Of a stretch of DNA of 64,000 nucleotides, positions 61,065 through 64,000 are shown in pieces. The DNA comes from Megalonaias nervosa (Eukaryota > Mollusca > Bivalvia > Unionida > Unionidae). The position numbers and the translations under genes were made by a program. The notes under the pieces are model-generated. The model was not told where the DNA came from, made no database searches, and saw only the letters and a list, made by a program, of their open reading frames with translations. The stretch covers positions 1 through 64,000 of the forward strand of contig JAECUM010000846.1 in the NCBI GenBank assembly GCA_016617855.1, written 5' to 3'. Within the stretch, counting starts at the first letter, position 1. Each line of letters begins with the position of its first letter.

Positions 61065-61307
61065 ATGCTTTTTCATCAATGCCAGATTCCTAATAGTTGG
61101 GAGGTTCGTTTTGAAGGACACTCAGGAGCCCGTGTTGCAGACTTTATAAACATTTTGCCAAATTTGTCTCCACTTCCTCATGTTGTGTTCCTTGTGCTTG
61201 AAGAGAATGATATTGGTTATATCTCCAATCATCAAATTGTCAGTCAAATGATTCGGTTAGTGGATATCCTTCTGGGTTGTGGAGTGTTTGTGTGGGGTCC
61301 ATGCTAA
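61065..61307 (+). pseudogene. Fragment resembling an SGNH-hydrolase-like domain of a retroelement
   Basis: An open fragment reads NSWEVRFEGHSGARVADFIN, HVVFLVLEENDIG, IVSQMIRLVDILL. The FxGxxGARVxDF block and a following LxxNDI block resemble SGNH/GDSL-type domains found in some retrotransposon proteins (Ngaro/DIRS-like and CR1-like). The usual Gly-x-Asn-Asp appears here as Glu-Asn-Asp. Stops follow. This is a weak assignment from pattern memory. Confidence 0.3.
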
Positions 61308-62940
61308 CCTGTACTCAACCACGTCAGGTTCGAGCCGCCTAGTGTGCCTGTTCGGCTCATGAGTTGAATCGAGAGTTGGCTCGAGTATTCACATTTGGAG
61401 ATGGAGTTTTCTTTTCTTACTGCAATCCCATGATCAGCACACTTCAGAAGCTCTAATGGAATGACTACCACTAATATGCTGTTCATGCTATGTTTATACA
61501 GACAAGTAGCAAACTAACCAATTGGAAAGTTACCACTTGTCATATGATGGAACAACTCGGCATGAACAGTAATCAGGGTAGCTTCATTGCCCAGAGTGAA
61601 CAAAACTCGAAATGGTAATCCTGGTTCAAGGTTGCCTAATTGGCTAAATATGTGTAAAATGAGAATAACAGAATAATTGCAACTGCTAACTTTATTTAAC
61701 TCATCAATGAACATTAATTACATAAAATAATAAAATACCCACTTCTGCCTAATTAAAGCATGAATATATAAAATTATAAAATATATGATCCAGTGTCAAG
61801 TCATAATTCAGACCAAATAACTTTCACGACTTAGTGTTTGACTTTTATTCTAACATTGGCAAGACCTCTTTGTTTTTGGCAATGATTATTGATTCTTTTT
61901 GGCTATGTTTAACATGCATGGTCACCTATCAGTTGGATTTTCTGAAACAGTCAATTAAAATCATCAGATGAAAGAACAAGAAATGAGGTCCAAAATTTTC
62001 TCTTGTCCGTGTGCCTGGATGTTTCTAAAGAAGAACAGATGTGTACATTTTGCCGATTGTGGTTTTACTTGCACATGTAGAGCACTGGTGATTTTAAGGT
62101 TTTCATTTTATGTCATATGACTAATCTGTTGTCCAAAAAGTTGGATGCAAGTCTAGACTCCATTACACAACTTCTGACTTACAGACTTGTAAATCTTGAG
62201 CTTCATTTGCCAAAGAAAATTTAAACATAATATTAACCAGATTGGTTTTATATACAGGCATTAAACCATTTATTAGGCTGTTTATATTTTTGTATTCTGA
62301 TCAGCCCTACCATATAAAAAATTCAAAAAGGAACTGTATTGCAGGCTTTATGCAGTTAGTTGATTTGTTTACTGCATCTACTGAAAACAGCAGGACTGAT
62401 TAAATTTCTTCTCATCCACTCATTTAGGACAAGTGGCTTAAATATTCACTTGGCACACCGACCTTTTTCACTTGTCCCAGAACTTTTATAACTTGTCAAG
62501 ATTTTATGAGGTCCGTAGAATGAACACAAGAAATAATGTACAACATATTTATTTCTTAAAAGAATTAATTTGTTTTCAAAAACATTGGCTGATATTATAC
62601 ATTTACTACTCAGGAATGTATGTTTACCCGCTGAATTTTTAAAAAGTGTCCATGTACATGTCTACCACCAGGACCAGTACTAAGTCGAAAGTTGATAGCA
62701 GTGTCTGGGTTGAAGTCCTCAAGATGTGGTCCTTTCGATGAAATGTTGACAAGAATCTGCAAACTCTCCGGTCAACAGATGAAGTCTTCATTAAATTCAT
62801 TGAATTAAATCCCCGTTCGTGGTTTTCCACGATGCGCTAGTGTTGGCTGCATTAAAGAGCCCTCAGTTTTTTTTCTCATTTCAGTCTCATTTAGTTTTTA
62901 AAGTGTGTTTCTGGTTGAGTGTCAGCAACTCAAGCTTATG
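61308..62940. other. Intergenic stretch, no gene seen
   Basis: Short frames only. A minus-strand fragment at 62639-62830 reads SSVDRRVCRFLSTFHRKDH; it looks protein-like but matches no family I recognise. Confidence 0.35.
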
Positions 62941-62945
62941 GATTT

Positions 62946-63285
62946 TCTGCACATGCTAGCTAGTGTAATACATAATCAGTGCTGCACAGGTCTTGTGAGG
63001 TCTAGAAATATCATGCATGTACTGTGCTACACATGCTGGCTAGTGTCATGCATATACTATGCTGAACATGCTGGCTAATGTCATGCATATACTATGCTGC
63101 ACATGCTAGCTAATGTCATGCATATGCTATGCTGCACATGCTGGCTAGTGTCATGCATACACTTTGCTGGACATGCTGGCTAGTATGATGCATATACTGT
63201 ACTGCATATGCTGGCTGGTGTCATGCATATACTGTGCTGTACTTGTTGGCTAGTGTAATGCATATGCTGTGCTGCATAGTCTGTG
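62946..63285. repeat. Minisatellite, 35-bp unit, about eight copies
   Basis: Units contain ACATGCTGGCTAGTGTCATG followed by CATATACTATGCTGC; starts at 63031 and 63066 give a 35-bp period. The outer copies are more diverged. Confidence 0.9.
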
Positions 63286-63399
63286 TGAGGTCCAGAACTG
63301 TATTGAGACTTGCATCTACTGGCACCAACCACAAACACCCTGCTATGGGTAACATGCTAATTACAATGACTATAATTCAATAGAGAATTTTTTTAGTAA

Positions 63400-63925
63400 T
63401 TCACCATATAGAAATTCCAATCTTGTCGGTTTCCATGAATTTTCTCCTGAGCAAAGTGAGCAGCAACTGACGGAATGGTAAAACAATTAGTAATTGTTCA
63501 GCATCATCGGTATATTTCAAAGCAAGAGTTTTCATTTCCGAGTGGAGAGATTCTGCGCGATAAATATCTCCATTAGATCGTACAATAATTTTCACATTCG
63601 GAACTTTGAAACAACCAAACGGATACAGGGTCACTCTTACTAATTTTATTTATAAAATCAAATATATCACCGCTTTAAAATTTAATAGTTTTATCTCGTG
63701 GAAATATTGTTACGTCAGTCGACCACGCGTGTGCGTTATGATCAACGATCTCTATCGAAGCTCCCTTTGATTTATATTTTGATTTGTACAAAATCTTGCC
63801 AGTTATTGTTTTCACCCTTATCGGAAATTTTAATTTCTTTTCCAGCGGTGCAACATCTTTGATTGTAGCGCCATGTTCCTTGACACGCTCAGTCCACTCA
63901 TTTATTTTTTTACATCGTTAATCCG
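63400..63925 (-). pseudogene. Decayed coding fragment of unknown family
   Basis: On the minus strand a frame from about 63915 reads NEWTERVKEHGATIKDVAPL, EKKLKFPIRVKTITG, ASIEIVDHNAHAW and FPRDKTIKF, then TAA near 63688. Codons continue in the same frame (GDIFDFINKISKSDPVSVWL), then homology seems to move to another frame (VKIIVRSNGDIYRAESLHSE, MKTLALKYTDD) down to about 63400. The composition is clearly protein-like. I have a faint recollection of similar blocks in multicopy genes of other eukaryotes but cannot name the family. It runs toward the window edge, so a larger element may lie beyond. Confidence 0.45.
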
Positions 63926-64000
63926 TTAAACCATTTCCACGTATTTCGTTTGTAAAATGTTCTGTAACTCACTCAGCTACACAATTCAGCGTTGAAAGTT

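Overview
The window is animal nuclear DNA: AT-rich, gene-poor, with small exons, long introns, several SINE families, LINE and LTR relics, DNA-transposon relics and many minisatellites. A Ror-type receptor (Frizzled + Kringle + tyrosine kinase), an F-box/LRR protein, a SCAN-like gypsy gag and tRNA-derived SINEs with an (ACA)n tail fit a lophotrochozoan, most likely a mollusc. Species cannot be fixed by eye.

Layout. 0-4 kb: a decayed gypsy-class LTR retrotransposon with two LTRs and an extra inverted LTR fragment; a related solo LTR lies at 45.5-46.2 kb. 4-8.6 kb: simple repeats, a SINE and a TA-rich palindrome. 8671-9486: an intact single-exon gene for a basic, coiled-coil protein of unknown function, with AATAAA abutting its stop codon. 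9.5-19.9 kb: no convincing gene, several SINEs and degenerate repeats. 19960-34570: a Ror receptor gene read over six exons (two and part of a third for the Frizzled domain, two for the Kringle, one large exon for membrane span, kinase and tail). Splice sites and phases agree throughout, but the Kringle and kinase carry four nonsense codons and one frameshift, plus an in-frame stop in the C-terminal tail. It is best read as an intron-containing (duplicated or unitary) pseudogene. Its introns hold minisatellites, SINEs and a Tigger/pogo-like transposon relic. 34.6-50.3 kb: no convincing gene; LINE 3' end, MITE-like copies, SINEs and the solo LTR. 50645-57851: an intact two-exon F-box/LRR gene whose first coding exon has only eight codons and supplies the start of the F-box. 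Its 5.3 kb intron holds palindromic elements, a 72-bp satellite array and SINEs, and its 3' flank holds a 73-bp array whose units can form hairpins. 58-64 kb: mostly repeats and fragments of decayed coding sequence.

The strongest observations are the decaying Ror gene, the hidden eight-codon exon of the F-box gene, near-perfect palindromic elements (one with an exact 8-bp target duplication), and a dispersed inverted-repeat family that appears to seed tandem arrays. I did not see a gene cluster that forms a new biochemical system.
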